The notes below the pieces were generated by a model that worked only from the letters and a program-made list of their open reading frames with translations, was not told the origin of the DNA and made no database searches. Positions 51,053 to 59,518 of a stretch of DNA of 64,000 nt are shown here, piece after piece. The position numbers and the translations under genes were made by a program. Origin of the DNA: Frisingicoccus sp902471845. Lineage in GTDB: Bacteria; Bacillota; Clostridia; Lachnospirales; Lachnospiraceae. The stretch lies in NCBI RefSeq assembly GCF_047030795.1, contig NZ_JBKYIC010000001.1. One strand, written 5' to 3'. Every line of letters starts with the position of its first letter. The first letter of the stretch is position 1.

Positions 51053-52311
51053 TGGGAAGAGTATTGATTATCGGCTGCGGCGGCGTGGCCGGCGTGGCGA
51101 TTCAAAAATGTTGTCAGAACAGCGAGGTGTTTGAGGAAATATGTATTGCCAGCCGTACAAAATCCAAATGTGATGCGCTGAAGAAAAAGCTGGAAGGAAC
51201 GACAAAAACCAAAATTACAACAGCCCGGGTGGATGCGGACCATGTGGAAGAGGTTGCGGCGCTGATTCGGGAAGTTCAGCCGGATCTGGTCATGAATATT
51301 GCGCTGCCGTATCAGGATTTGACCATTATGGAAGCTTGTCTGGAATGTGGTGTCAATTACATGGATACGGCAAACTATGAGCCGGAAGATATTTCAGACC
51401 CGGAATGGCGGGCGGTTTATGAAAAACGGTGTGAAGAAGCTGGATTTTCAGCTTATTTTGACTATTCCTGGCAGTGGGCTTATCAGGAACGGTTTAAAGA
51501 GGCCGGACTGACCGCATTGCTCGGCAGCGGCTTTGACCCAGGCGTGACCCAGGCCTATTGTGCTTATGCCAAAAAACATCTTTTTGATACCATTGATACG
51601 ATCGATATTCTGGACTGCAACGGCGGCGATCACGGCTATCCGTTTGCTACCAATTTTAACCCGGAAATCAATCTGAGAGAGGTATCTGCACCGGGCTCTT
51701 ATTGGGAGGACGGCCATTGGGTGGAGATTCCTGCCATGAGTATTAAGCGGGAATATGATTTTGACCAGGTTGGTAAAAAGGATATGTATCTGCTTCATCA
51801 TGAGGAAATCGAGTCTCTGGCAAAAAATCTGCCGGAAGTACAGCGAATCCGTTTCTTTATGACTTTCGGACAGAGTTATCTGACCCATATGAAATGTCTT
51901 GAAAATGTGGGAATGCTCTCTACGGAACCGATTGAATATGAAGGACAGCAGATTGTTCCAATCCAGTTTTTAAAGGCGCTGCTGCCGGATCCGGCAACTC
52001 TGGGACCGCGGACTGTCGGTAAAACGAATATCGGATGTATTTTTACAGGCAAAAAGGATGGAAAAGAGCGAACGGCTTATATTTATAATATCTGTGACCA
52101 TCAGGAATGTTATCGGGAAGTGGGTTCCCAGGCGATTTCCTATACGACCGGCGTTCCGGCTATGATCGGGGCCATGATGCTCCTCACAGGAAAATGGAAT
52201 ACACCGGGTGTTTATACGGTAGAGGAATTTGACCCGGACCCGTATATGGAAGCGTTAAACAAATGGGGATTGCCATGGCAGATTGACGAGAATCCGAAAC
52301 TGGTAGATTAG
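51049..52311 (+). CDS. Carboxynorspermidine/carboxyspermidine dehydrogenase (saccharopine-dehydrogenase family)
   Basis: A 420-residue NADPH enzyme that reductively joins aspartate semialdehyde and a diamine to a carboxylated triamine. The N-terminal Rossmann loop is VLIIGCGGVAGVAIQKC, with the conserved LLGSGFDPGVTQAYCAYA segment near residue 160. The decarboxylase partner (nspC) follows 31 bp later, confirming the pathway. Start ATG 51049 or 51052 (AAAGGGG upstream) cannot be told apart; it overlaps the agmatinase stop by 4 nt. Confidence 0.9.
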   Translation: MMGRVLIIGCGGVAGVAIQKCCQNSEVFEEICIASRTKSKCDALKKKLEGTTKTKITTARVDADHVEEVAALIREVQPDLVMNIALPYQDLTIMEACLECGVNYMDTANYEPEDISDPEWRAVYEKRCEEAGFSAYFDYSWQWAYQERFKEAGLTALLGSGFDPGVTQAYCAYAKKHLFDTIDTIDILDCNGGDHGYPFATNFNPEINLREVSAPGSYWEDGHWVEIPAMSIKREYDFDQVGKKDMYLLHHEEIESLAKNLPEVQRIRFFMTFGQSYLTHMKCLENVGMLSTEPIEYEGQQIVPIQFLKALLPDPATLGPRTVGKTNIGCIFTGKKDGKERTAYIYNICDHQECYREVGSQAISYTTGVPAMIGAMMLLTGKWNTPGVYTVEEFDPDPYMEALNKWGLPWQIDENPKLVD

Positions 52312-52342
52312 GAAGGCCCATAAAACCTCAGGAGGAAGAAGC

Positions 52343-53455
52343 ATGCGAACACCTTATTTTCTCATTGATGAAAAAAGGCTGATACATAATCTTGAAATAT
52401 TAAAGGAAATCCAGGAGGATACGGGCTGTAAGATTTTGCTGGCCCAGAAGGCATTTTCTATGTTTTCTGTTTATCCTCTGATCAGAAAATATCTGGCGGG
52501 AACGACGGCCAGCGGTCTCTATGAGGCAAGGCTTGGAAAGGAATTTTTCGGTGGAGAGACCCATGTCTATGCGCCGGCTTATCGGGAAGATGAATTCGAA
52601 GAAATTCTGAATACGGCAGACGATATTATATTTAACAGTCCTTCCCAACTCAGAAAGTATGGAGAACGGGCAAAGCGGGCGGGAAAATCCATCGGGCTTC
52701 GGGTAAATCCGGAGTGTTCGACCCAGGAAGGCCATGAGATTTATGACCCCTGTGGACCGGGGTCCCGGCTTGGGACCGTATTATCGGAGCTTGACGAGGA
52801 ACTGCTTCCGATGCTGGACGGTCTTCATTTTCATACTCTCTGTGAACAGAATTCGGACGACCTGGAGACAACGGTAAAGGCCTTCGAGGAAAAATTCGGC
52901 GCCTGTTTGCGCGGAATGGGCTGGCTGAATATGGGCGGCGGTCATCATATTACCCGAAAGGACTATGATATCCAGCGGTTGAAACGGATTATCCGCCATT
53001 TTCAGGAGGCCTACGATGTGACCGTTTATCTGGAACCGGGAGAAGCTGTTGTTTTGAATGCAGGCTTTCTTGTGTCTGAGGTCCTTGAAATCGTCCATAA
53101 TGGGATAGATATCGCTATTCTGGACACATCAGCCGCCTGCCATATGCCCGATGTTCTGGAGATGCCTTATCGTCCGCCGGTTCAAAATTCAGGAATGGCC
53201 GGAGAGAAGTCCTATACCTATCGGCTGGCCGGGCCCACCTGTCTTGCGGGGGATATCATCGGGGATTATTCCTTTGCTGAACCCCTGAAAGCAGGAAGCC
53301 GGATAGTTTTTGAAGATATGGCTCTTTACACAATGGTAAAGACCAATACGTTTAATGGAATGCGGCTGCCGGATATTGCCGTCTGCCATGAGAACGGAGA
53401 AATTCAACTCATAAAATCCTTTGGGTATGAGGATTTTAAATGTCGGCTTTCGTAA
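52343..53455 (+). CDS. nspC: Carboxynorspermidine/carboxyspermidine decarboxylase
   Basis: A 370-residue PLP decarboxylase of the alanine racemase-like fold, specific group NspC. The cofactor lysine lies in ILLAQKAFSMFSVYP near residue 37, with HTLCEQN, NMGGGHH, EPGEAVVLNAGF and the active-site cysteine context GPTCLAGDIIGDY downstream. It removes the carboxyl group from carboxyspermidine to give spermidine, or from the norspermidine analogue. It is the last gene of the operon. Confidence 0.93.
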   Translation: MRTPYFLIDEKRLIHNLEILKEIQEDTGCKILLAQKAFSMFSVYPLIRKYLAGTTASGLYEARLGKEFFGGETHVYAPAYREDEFEEILNTADDIIFNSPSQLRKYGERAKRAGKSIGLRVNPECSTQEGHEIYDPCGPGSRLGTVLSELDEELLPMLDGLHFHTLCEQNSDDLETTVKAFEEKFGACLRGMGWLNMGGGHHITRKDYDIQRLKRIIRHFQEAYDVTVYLEPGEAVVLNAGFLVSEVLEIVHNGIDIAILDTSAACHMPDVLEMPYRPPVQNSGMAGEKSYTYRLAGPTCLAGDIIGDYSFAEPLKAGSRIVFEDMALYTMVKTNTFNGMRLPDIAVCHENGEIQLIKSFGYEDFKCRLS

Positions 53456-53472
53456 GGAAAAGGAGGCAAGGA

Positions 53473-53826
53473 TTACACAGAAATTTTTGTCTTGTAATTT
53501 TCACCCCATTCCCACATGGCATCTAAAACAGGTTTCAGGCTGTAACCAAGCTCTGTCAGGGTGTATTCTACACGGGGCGGCACTTCCGGATACACTTTTC
53601 TGGTCAGCAGGCCGCTTTCTTCCATCTGGCGGAGTTGGGCAGTCAGTACCTTTTGAGAAACATGACCAATGGACTTTTTTAATTCGCCAAAACGTTTTGT
53701 CCCTGGTAATAAATCCCGCAGAATCAATACCTTCCATTTATCACTGATCAGCATCAGGGTGGTTTCCACAGGGCATGCCGGTAATTCTTTTGGTGGTTTA
53801 ATGGTATTTTCTTTTGAGTTTTCCAT
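53473..53826 (-). CDS. HxlR-family transcriptional regulator
   Basis: A 117-residue winged-helix regulator. CPVETTLMLISDKWKVLILR is the HxlR hallmark and includes the N-terminal cysteine used by several family members to sense aldehydes or oxidants. TQLRQMEESGL-type recognition helices follow (SQKVLTAQLRQMEESGLLTR). It is divergent from a flavin-binding protein gene and very likely controls it. Confidence 0.92.
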   Translation of the reverse strand: MENSKENTIKPPKELPACPVETTLMLISDKWKVLILRDLLPGTKRFGELKKSIGHVSQKVLTAQLRQMEESGLLTRKVYPEVPPRVEYTLTELGYSLKPVLDAMWEWGENYKTKISV

Positions 53827-53865
53827 GCAGTAATCCTCCTTTAATAGTTTCTTTTTGGTAACTAT

Positions 53866-53881
53866 AGCACAATAAAGTGCT
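53866..53881. promoter_or_regulatory. Candidate HxlR operator in the divergent region
   Basis: An inverted repeat AGCAC-N6-GTGCT inside a wider GTAA...TTAC frame (53858-53884). It lies between the HxlR start and the -10 box TATAAT (53913-53918) of the divergent flavoprotein gene. Confidence 0.45.
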
Positions 53882-53975
53882 TACTTTACAGTTTAGATGT
53901 ATGGTCCTATTATATAATCAACGAAAGGGAAAATCAATTTTTCCAATAAATAAAAGAATTTTGGAGGTAGTTATC

Positions 53976-54371
53976 ATGAAGAAAGTTGTTGAATTTTTAA
54001 AGGAAAACCCGGTTCAGTATTTGGCCACTGTTGGACGTGATGGAAAGGCAAAATGCCGTCCATTTATGTTTGCAGGAGAGATGGAAGGAAAACTTTGGTT
54101 CTGTACAAATAATCAGAAGGATGTTTATAAAGATATGCAGGAAAATCCTTATGTTCAGCTTTCTGTTTCCAGTCCTTCTTACGCATGGATTCGTTTGAAC
54201 GGTAAAGCTGTGTTTGAAAACAATATGGCGGCAAAAGAAATGTGCATTGCTAATCCAATTGTGAAAAGCCAGTATCAGACCGCGGATAATCCGATTTTTG
54301 AGGTGTTTTATCTGGAAAATGCGCATGGTGTTATTGCAGATTTTTCCGGCAATCCACCTTATGAATTTTAA
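53976..54371 (+). CDS. Pyridoxamine 5'-phosphate oxidase-fold flavin-binding protein
   Basis: A 131-residue split-barrel FMN-binding protein of the PPOX/nitroreductase-like type. NPVQYLATVGRDGKAKCRPF is the typical start, with WFCTNNQKDVYKDMQENP next. It is too short for true PdxH. HxlR-linked family members often act as flavin-dependent reductases. I chose ATG 53976 (GGAGGT 8 nt upstream); the frame runs upstream without an RBS. Macrodomain and sirtuin genes follow in an overlapping series. Confidence 0.88.
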   Translation: MKKVVEFLKENPVQYLATVGRDGKAKCRPFMFAGEMEGKLWFCTNNQKDVYKDMQENPYVQLSVSSPSYAWIRLNGKAVFENNMAAKEMCIANPIVKSQYQTADNPIFEVFYLENAHGVIADFSGNPPYEF

Positions 54372-55149
54372 AATGACTTTGCAAAGTGAACGGAGGAAAT
54401 TTTTAATTCAGGAACTTTTGAGAGAGAACGCAGCGGGCGGTAAAACCTTTGCCCCAAAGGGAGCGGCAGAGGAGAAACAGTTTTTGCGAGGTCTTATGAA
54501 TATACGTCCTCCGAGGCCGATCGGAAAAAGCTTTCTAAAGATTCAGGATGAATATTTACGGGAAGAGACAGAGAAGAAAGGAATTACCGAACTGGATTCG
54601 CTTACGCCGATACAGGATGGAATTTATCTTTGGCGTGGAGATATTACTACATTAAAGTGTGGGGCCATCGTCAATGCGGCAAATAGCGGAATGACGGGCT
54701 GTTATTATCCTTGTCATAATTGCATTGATAATTGCATTCATACTTATGCAGGCATTCAGCTCAGGCTGGATTGCGCAGATATGATGGAAAAGCAGGGATA
54801 TGAAGAACCGACGGGACAGGCAAAGATTACACCAGCTTATAACCTTCCCTGTAACTATGTTATTCATACCGTTGGTCCGATCGTTCAGGGAAAACTGAAA
54901 AGACAACATTGTGAGCTTTTGGCTTCTTGTTATCGTTCTTGTTTGAAACTGGCGGATGAAACGGGTATAACCAGCATTGCTTTTTGCTGTATTTCTACAG
55001 GGGTATTTATGTTCCCGAGTGAGAAGGCTGCAGAGATTGCCGTGCGGACGGTAAAAGAATATAAGGATGAAACAGGGAGTAAAATGGAGGTAATCTTTAA
55101 TGTTTTTAAAGAGTCTGATGAACAAATCTACAGAAAAAAACTCGGATAA
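54361..55149 (+). CDS. Zinc-dependent macrodomain protein-ADP-ribose hydrolase
   Basis: A 262-residue macrodomain enzyme. ITTLKCGAIVNAANSGMTG is the ADP-ribose-binding loop, and the following CYYPCHNCIDNCIHTYAG holds the Cys/His ligands of the zinc-macro class. VIHTVGPIV and ISTGVFMFP are the remaining pocket segments. It would remove ADP-ribose from proteins modified by the SirTM encoded next. The start is uncertain: ATG 54361 overlaps the flavoprotein end by 11 nt, ATG 54373 follows its stop, and neither has a strong RBS. The last 50 nt overlap the sirtuin gene. Confidence 0.92.
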   Translation: MNFKMTLQSERRKFLIQELLRENAAGGKTFAPKGAAEEKQFLRGLMNIRPPRPIGKSFLKIQDEYLREETEKKGITELDSLTPIQDGIYLWRGDITTLKCGAIVNAANSGMTGCYYPCHNCIDNCIHTYAGIQLRLDCADMMEKQGYEEPTGQAKITPAYNLPCNYVIHTVGPIVQGKLKRQHCELLASCYRSCLKLADETGITSIAFCCISTGVFMFPSEKAAEIAVRTVKEYKDETGSKMEVIFNVFKESDEQIYRKKLG

Positions 55150-55981
55150 GATTAAAAAATTAAAGGATGAAATAGTACAGGCAGATGCAGTGATGATCGG
55201 CGCCGGTTCCGGACTTTCAACCTCAGCTGGTTTTACTTACAGCGGCGAACGATTCCGGAAATATTTTGGTGATTTTGCAGAAAAATATGGGATTTCTGAT
55301 ATATATTCCGGAGGTTTTTATCCTTATCCAACATTGGAGGAATATTGGGCGTGGTGGAGTCGTCATATATATTATAATCGCTATGTAGACATGTCCAGAC
55401 CGGTTTATCAGACTTTACTGGAGTTGGTAAAAGACAAAGATTATTTTGTGATAACAACAAATGTAGATCACTGTTTTCAGAAAGCCGGCTTCGATAAAAA
55501 GCGGTTGTTTTATACTCAGGGAGATTATGGTCTGTGGCAATGTTCCGGGCCTTGTCATCAGGAAACCTACGACAATGAAGCTATCGTCGCCAAGATGCTG
55601 GCAGAGCAGAGAAATATGCGGATTCCGACGGAATTGATTCCATATTGTCCGAAGTGCGGAAGACCTATGACGATGAACCTGCGTTCAGACGATACTTTTG
55701 TAGAAGATAAAGGATGGCATGATGCGGCGAAACGTTATGAGGATTTTATTCGTCGTCATGAGGGGCTTCGGGTTTTATATATGGAACTGGGGGTAGGCGC
55801 CAATACGCCGGTCATTATCAAATATCCATTCTGGAAAATGACCGCCCGGAATCCTAAGGCTGCATATGCTTGTCTGAATTTAGGCGAAGCGATGGCGCCG
55901 AATGAAATTGTCGGCCGTTCCATCTGTATTGACGCAGATATCAATGAGATATTCCTGGAACTGGCACAGTGTGAGTCATAA
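55100..55981 (+). CDS. Class M sirtuin (SirTM), protein ADP-ribosyltransferase
   Basis: A 293-residue NAD-dependent sirtuin. The Rossmann loop MIGAGSGLSTSAGFTYSG and TTNVDH are intact, but the deacetylase His motif is replaced by TQGDYGLWQC, the mark of class M, which ADP-ribosylates rather than deacylates. Zinc cysteines are CSGPC and CPKCG. ATG 55100 has GGAGGT 8 nt upstream, inside the macrodomain gene, so the two are coupled. Its 3' end overlaps the convergent RluA gene by 41 bp. The usual lipoyl carrier GcvH-L and ligase LplA2 genes are not next to it. Confidence 0.9.
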   Translation: MFLKSLMNKSTEKNSDKIKKLKDEIVQADAVMIGAGSGLSTSAGFTYSGERFRKYFGDFAEKYGISDIYSGGFYPYPTLEEYWAWWSRHIYYNRYVDMSRPVYQTLLELVKDKDYFVITTNVDHCFQKAGFDKKRLFYTQGDYGLWQCSGPCHQETYDNEAIVAKMLAEQRNMRIPTELIPYCPKCGRPMTMNLRSDDTFVEDKGWHDAAKRYEDFIRRHEGLRVLYMELGVGANTPVIIKYPFWKMTARNPKAAYACLNLGEAMAPNEIVGRSICIDADINEIFLELAQCES

Positions 55982-56858
55982 TATTTCCCATGTCCTCCGG
56001 CATCGGCGCTGTGAATGTCAATTGTTTTCCACTGATGGGATGCTTAAAGGACATTTTATAGGAGTGGAGTGCCTGACGGTGAATCCGGCTCATATCCGGG
56101 TTATACAGATAATCGCCGATGAGCGGATAACCAATATATTTCATATGAATACGAATCTGATGGGTACGGCCGGTTTCCAGATGAAGAGAAACCAGGCTGT
56201 GCCCATTTTCACGTTTTAAGACCTTGTAATGCGTAACGGCAGGCTCACCATTTTCAAAATCAATGGTTCGTTCAATAATGGAGCCGGGTTTTCGGCCAAG
56301 AGGCGCTCGGATTGTTCCGCTGTCCGGCACATCGTATCCTTTGACGATAGCCAGATATTCCCTGTCAATTTCATGACGGACAGCCATATTAAAAAGTATT
56401 CCGGAGCTCAGTAAGTGTTTGGATATAACAGTGACACCGGAAGTGTCCCGGTCCAGCCGATTGGTGCATCGGAAAACAAAAGATTCATTTTGAGATTGAA
56501 AATAGTAAGCCAGAGCATTGGCCAGAGAGTTATCATAATTATTTATTGAAGGATGGGTCGGCATGCCGGCGGATTTGTTCACAACAATAATATCTTCATC
56601 CTCATAAATAATGTTCAATGGGAGATTTACAGGCAAAATTTTTTCTGATACCTGATCTTCGATAATATGAACGGTCAGAACCTCTCCGCTGGAGAGACAT
56701 TCATTCATATACCGTGGATGGCCGTCGACAAGAATACTGCCGGGCTGTTTTTTCAACCGGGCCAGGAGCTGCCGGGAATATCCCTGACGGTGAAGAAAAT
56801 ATTTAATTTTTAGAGCGGCGTTCTCAGGCTTTATGGTGTACGTTAACGTTCGGTTCAT
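55941..56858 (-). CDS. RluA-family pseudouridine synthase
   Basis: A 305-residue rRNA/tRNA-modifying enzyme. An S4-like N-terminal RNA-binding region (about residues 12-75) precedes the catalytic domain with TNRLDRDTSGVTVISK (catalytic Asp) and LETGRTHQIRIHM. The fold and length fit RluD/YlyB relatives; the target nucleotide is not deducible. Its 3' end overlaps the sirtuin gene tail-to-tail by 41 bp. Confidence 0.95.
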   Translation of the reverse strand: MNRTLTYTIKPENAALKIKYFLHRQGYSRQLLARLKKQPGSILVDGHPRYMNECLSSGEVLTVHIIEDQVSEKILPVNLPLNIIYEDEDIIVVNKSAGMPTHPSINNYDNSLANALAYYFQSQNESFVFRCTNRLDRDTSGVTVISKHLLSSGILFNMAVRHEIDREYLAIVKGYDVPDSGTIRAPLGRKPGSIIERTIDFENGEPAVTHYKVLKRENGHSLVSLHLETGRTHQIRIHMKYIGYPLIGDYLYNPDMSRIHRQALHSYKMSFKHPISGKQLTFTAPMPEDMGNIMTHTVPVPGISH

Positions 56859-56966
56859 AGAAATCTCCTTTAGTGATTATCATAGCATAAAAGTTTTATT
56901 ATGACAAAACAGATTATAAAAATGTGGTATACTTAATAAATGAAAACACAGAAGGGGCGTATTTAT

Positions 56967-58667
56967 ATGAAAACATCAGAGGATTTGAGAGAATTATTAG
57001 AACGTATTGACCACCGGGGATATCCTGCTTATAAGGATATTCGGGGACGGTATCAATTCCGTGGATATGTACTTTCAGTAGATCATGTTCAGGGAGACCC
57101 TTTTGCGTCTCCTTCAAAGGTGAGTGTGGAAGTACCAGGAAAGATTTCTGGTTTTCCTCAAAGTTTGTATGAGACTCCGGGGCGGCGGATTGGGCTGCAG
57201 GATGAGCTGCTCCGGCAGTTTGGACGTCAGGCGGAACGGGCAGCTTTTAAAGCAAAGGGTTCGGGAAAAAGTGGTTTGATATCCGTAAGTCGTCCGGGCC
57301 AGGAGATTTTAGAGCGAAGTGCCTGCGAAATCCGACCAGACAAAGGTGATATTTTACTTCGTATGGAGGTGGGACTTCCGGCTAACGGGCGGACGATCAA
57401 TAGTCGTGAAGCTATAAAGATATTTTTTGAACTGATTCCTGCCTGTGTGCAGAAATCCTTATATTATCGGTCTCTGGATGGCGGCAGGTTGGAAAAAATT
57501 GCAGAACTGGCGGATGATCAGGCTTATATTCGTCGGATGCTGTCTGAAAAAGGACTGTGTGCCTTTGTGGCCGATGGAGCTGTTCTTCCCAGAGAATCAG
57601 GAATTTCCCAGAAACCGATGAGGGGAGCTGTAGCCTTTAAAGCACCGGAATCGCTGGCTGTAACGATGAACTTGCCCTATGGCGGGAACATCCGGGGAAT
57701 GGGTATTCCAAAAGGAGTAACATTAATCGTCGGTGGAGGTTATCATGGAAAATCTACTCTGCTTGAAGCTCTGGAACGTGGTGTTTATCAGCATATTATG
57801 GGGGATGGTCGGGAGTATGTTATTACTGACGATACGGCTGTGAAAATCCGGGCTGAGGATGGACGGAATATTCAGGGCGTTGATATTTCTATGTTTATTA
57901 ATGGCCTTCCGAATGGTAAGGATACGAAGCATTTTGAAACAGAAGACGCCAGCGGAAGTACCTCTCAGGCGGCCAATGTGATTGAGGCAATGGAAGCGGG
58001 CAGCAGGGTGTTTCTTATCGACGAAGATACCAGTGCAACCAACTTTATGATTCGGGATGAATTAATGCAGTCGGTAGTCAGCAGAGAATCGGAACCAATT
58101 ACTCCCTATATTGACCGATTGAGGGAATTATATGAAAATTACGGTATATCTTCGATTATTGTTGCTGGCAGTTCCGGATCTTATTTTCATAAGGCAGACC
58201 ATATTATCCAGATGCGTCAATATATACCGGAAGAGATTACAGATTTTGCGAAAGCTAAAGCGGCAGAATATCCGCTGAAAATGGATAAAGCGCCAGCATG
58301 TAAGGTTCCTTCCTTTGACAGAAAACCGAAGGGTGTCAAAGAACGTCCGGGCGATCGGACAAAAATAAAAGTTTTGGGGAAGGACAGTATTCAATTAAAT
58401 CGCGAGAACATAGATCTGCGATATGTGGAACAACTTGTGGACAGTGAGCAGTTAATGGCTTTGGGATATTTACTGAATTATGCACAGAAACATTTTATGG
58501 ATGGTCAACGTTCGATGACGCAGATTGTGGATGAACTGACAAATATTCTTAGTAAAAATGGTTTGGGAAAAATATGTGAAAGCAGTTATCTTCCGTCGGG
58601 GCTGGCGATGCCGAGAAAACAGGAAATTTTAGCATGTTTTAATAGATACAGGAAATTGAATGTCTGA
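56967..58667 (+). CDS. ABC-class predicted ATPase (COG3044 / ABC_ATPase family)
   Basis: A 566-residue soluble protein of the predicted ABC-ATPase class. Walker A is GGGYHGKSTLLEAL near residue 266, with Walker B VFLIDEDTSATNFMIRDELM and IIVAGSSGSYFHKAD following; no membrane segment or second ABC domain exists, so it is not a transporter. Cellular role unknown. ATG 56967 has GAAGGGG 9 nt upstream; an in-frame ATG at 56940 has no RBS. Confidence 0.85.
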   Translation: MKTSEDLRELLERIDHRGYPAYKDIRGRYQFRGYVLSVDHVQGDPFASPSKVSVEVPGKISGFPQSLYETPGRRIGLQDELLRQFGRQAERAAFKAKGSGKSGLISVSRPGQEILERSACEIRPDKGDILLRMEVGLPANGRTINSREAIKIFFELIPACVQKSLYYRSLDGGRLEKIAELADDQAYIRRMLSEKGLCAFVADGAVLPRESGISQKPMRGAVAFKAPESLAVTMNLPYGGNIRGMGIPKGVTLIVGGGYHGKSTLLEALERGVYQHIMGDGREYVITDDTAVKIRAEDGRNIQGVDISMFINGLPNGKDTKHFETEDASGSTSQAANVIEAMEAGSRVFLIDEDTSATNFMIRDELMQSVVSRESEPITPYIDRLRELYENYGISSIIVAGSSGSYFHKADHIIQMRQYIPEEITDFAKAKAAEYPLKMDKAPACKVPSFDRKPKGVKERPGDRTKIKVLGKDSIQLNRENIDLRYVEQLVDSEQLMALGYLLNYAQKHFMDGQRSMTQIVDELTNILSKNGLGKICESSYLPSGLAMPRKQEILACFNRYRKLNV

Positions 58668-58680
58668 TAAGGCTGTCATA

Positions 58681-58710
58681 TTGACAAAAACATTGACTAA
58701 GGGATATAAT
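58681..58710 (+). promoter_or_regulatory. Ferritin promoter
   Basis: TTGACA (58681-58686), 18-bp spacer, perfect TATAAT (58705-58710), 39 bp before the ATG. Confidence 0.85.
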
Positions 58711-58749
58711 CATAACCAATGAATTTAAATTACAGGAGGACATATTAAA

Positions 58750-59259
58750 ATGGATAAAAAAGTAGCAGAATTAATCAATGATCAGATTAACAAAGAATTC
58801 TATTCCGCATATCTTTATCTGGATTTTGCAAACTATTATGGTTCTGTCGGTCTGGATGGATTTGAGAATTGGTATAAGATTCAGGCTCAGGAAGAACGCG
58901 ATCATGCGATGCTTTTCTTCCAGTATTTAGAGAACAATGGAGAAAAGATTACTTTAGAAGCAATCGCTAAACCGGACAAGGTGTTTGAAAGTCATATGGA
59001 TCCGTTGAAAGCTGGTCTTGAACATGAAAAATATGTAACTTCCCTTATTAACAATATCTATGAAGCTGCCCATGAAGTAAAAGATTTCCGTACCATGCAG
59101 CTTCTTGACTGGTTTGTTAAAGAGCAGGGCGAAGAAGAGAAAAATGCCAGTGATATGATTACAAAGATGGAGCTTTTCGGCTCTGATGCTAAAGGATTAT
59201 ACATGCTGAATTCCGAACTGGGTGCCCGTGTATACTCCGCACCATCTTTAACACTGTAA
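58750..59259 (+). CDS. ftnA: Non-heme ferritin
   Basis: A 169-residue iron-storage subunit of the 24-mer bacterial ferritin type. Ferroxidase ligands are visible in NKEFYSAYLYLDFA (Glu), QEERDHAMLF (Glu, His), LEHEKYVTSL (Glu) and QGEEEKNA (Gln, Glu). It takes up ferrous iron and consumes peroxide or oxygen in doing so. Monocistronic, with its own promoter, AGGAGG and terminator. Confidence 0.97.
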   Translation: MDKKVAELINDQINKEFYSAYLYLDFANYYGSVGLDGFENWYKIQAQEERDHAMLFFQYLENNGEKITLEAIAKPDKVFESHMDPLKAGLEHEKYVTSLINNIYEAAHEVKDFRTMQLLDWFVKEQGEEEKNASDMITKMELFGSDAKGLYMLNSELGARVYSAPSLTL

Positions 59260-59287
59260 TTGCTACATAATAAATTGATTTTTTGGA

Positions 59288-59326
59288 CAGAGATATTGAG
59301 AGCTTCAATATCTCTGTTTTCTTTTT
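59288..59326 (+). terminator. Terminator of ftnA
   Basis: CAGAGATATTGA (59288-59299) pairs with TCAATATCTCTG (59305-59316), followed by TTTTCTTTTT. Confidence 0.92.
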
Positions 59327-59518
59327 GTCGTGCGAAAACTGTCAACGGATGATGATTGAAAACAATTTTTCGAGATGATAAAATAAGCATATCCGGAAAG
59401 CTGTTCTGGCTGACCCGAGTTCTAAAATTCAAGTACTTGATTCTGAGTGATTTTCAACAATTGATAATTTTGATAGGAGAATTAAAAAAAGTATGATACA
59501 ATAAAGGAGAAAATGCTT

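Noticed and set aside
53877..53975. Longer N-terminus of the flavin-binding protein
   Set aside because: It covers the promoter -10 box and candidate operator; the ATG at 53976 has GGAGGT.
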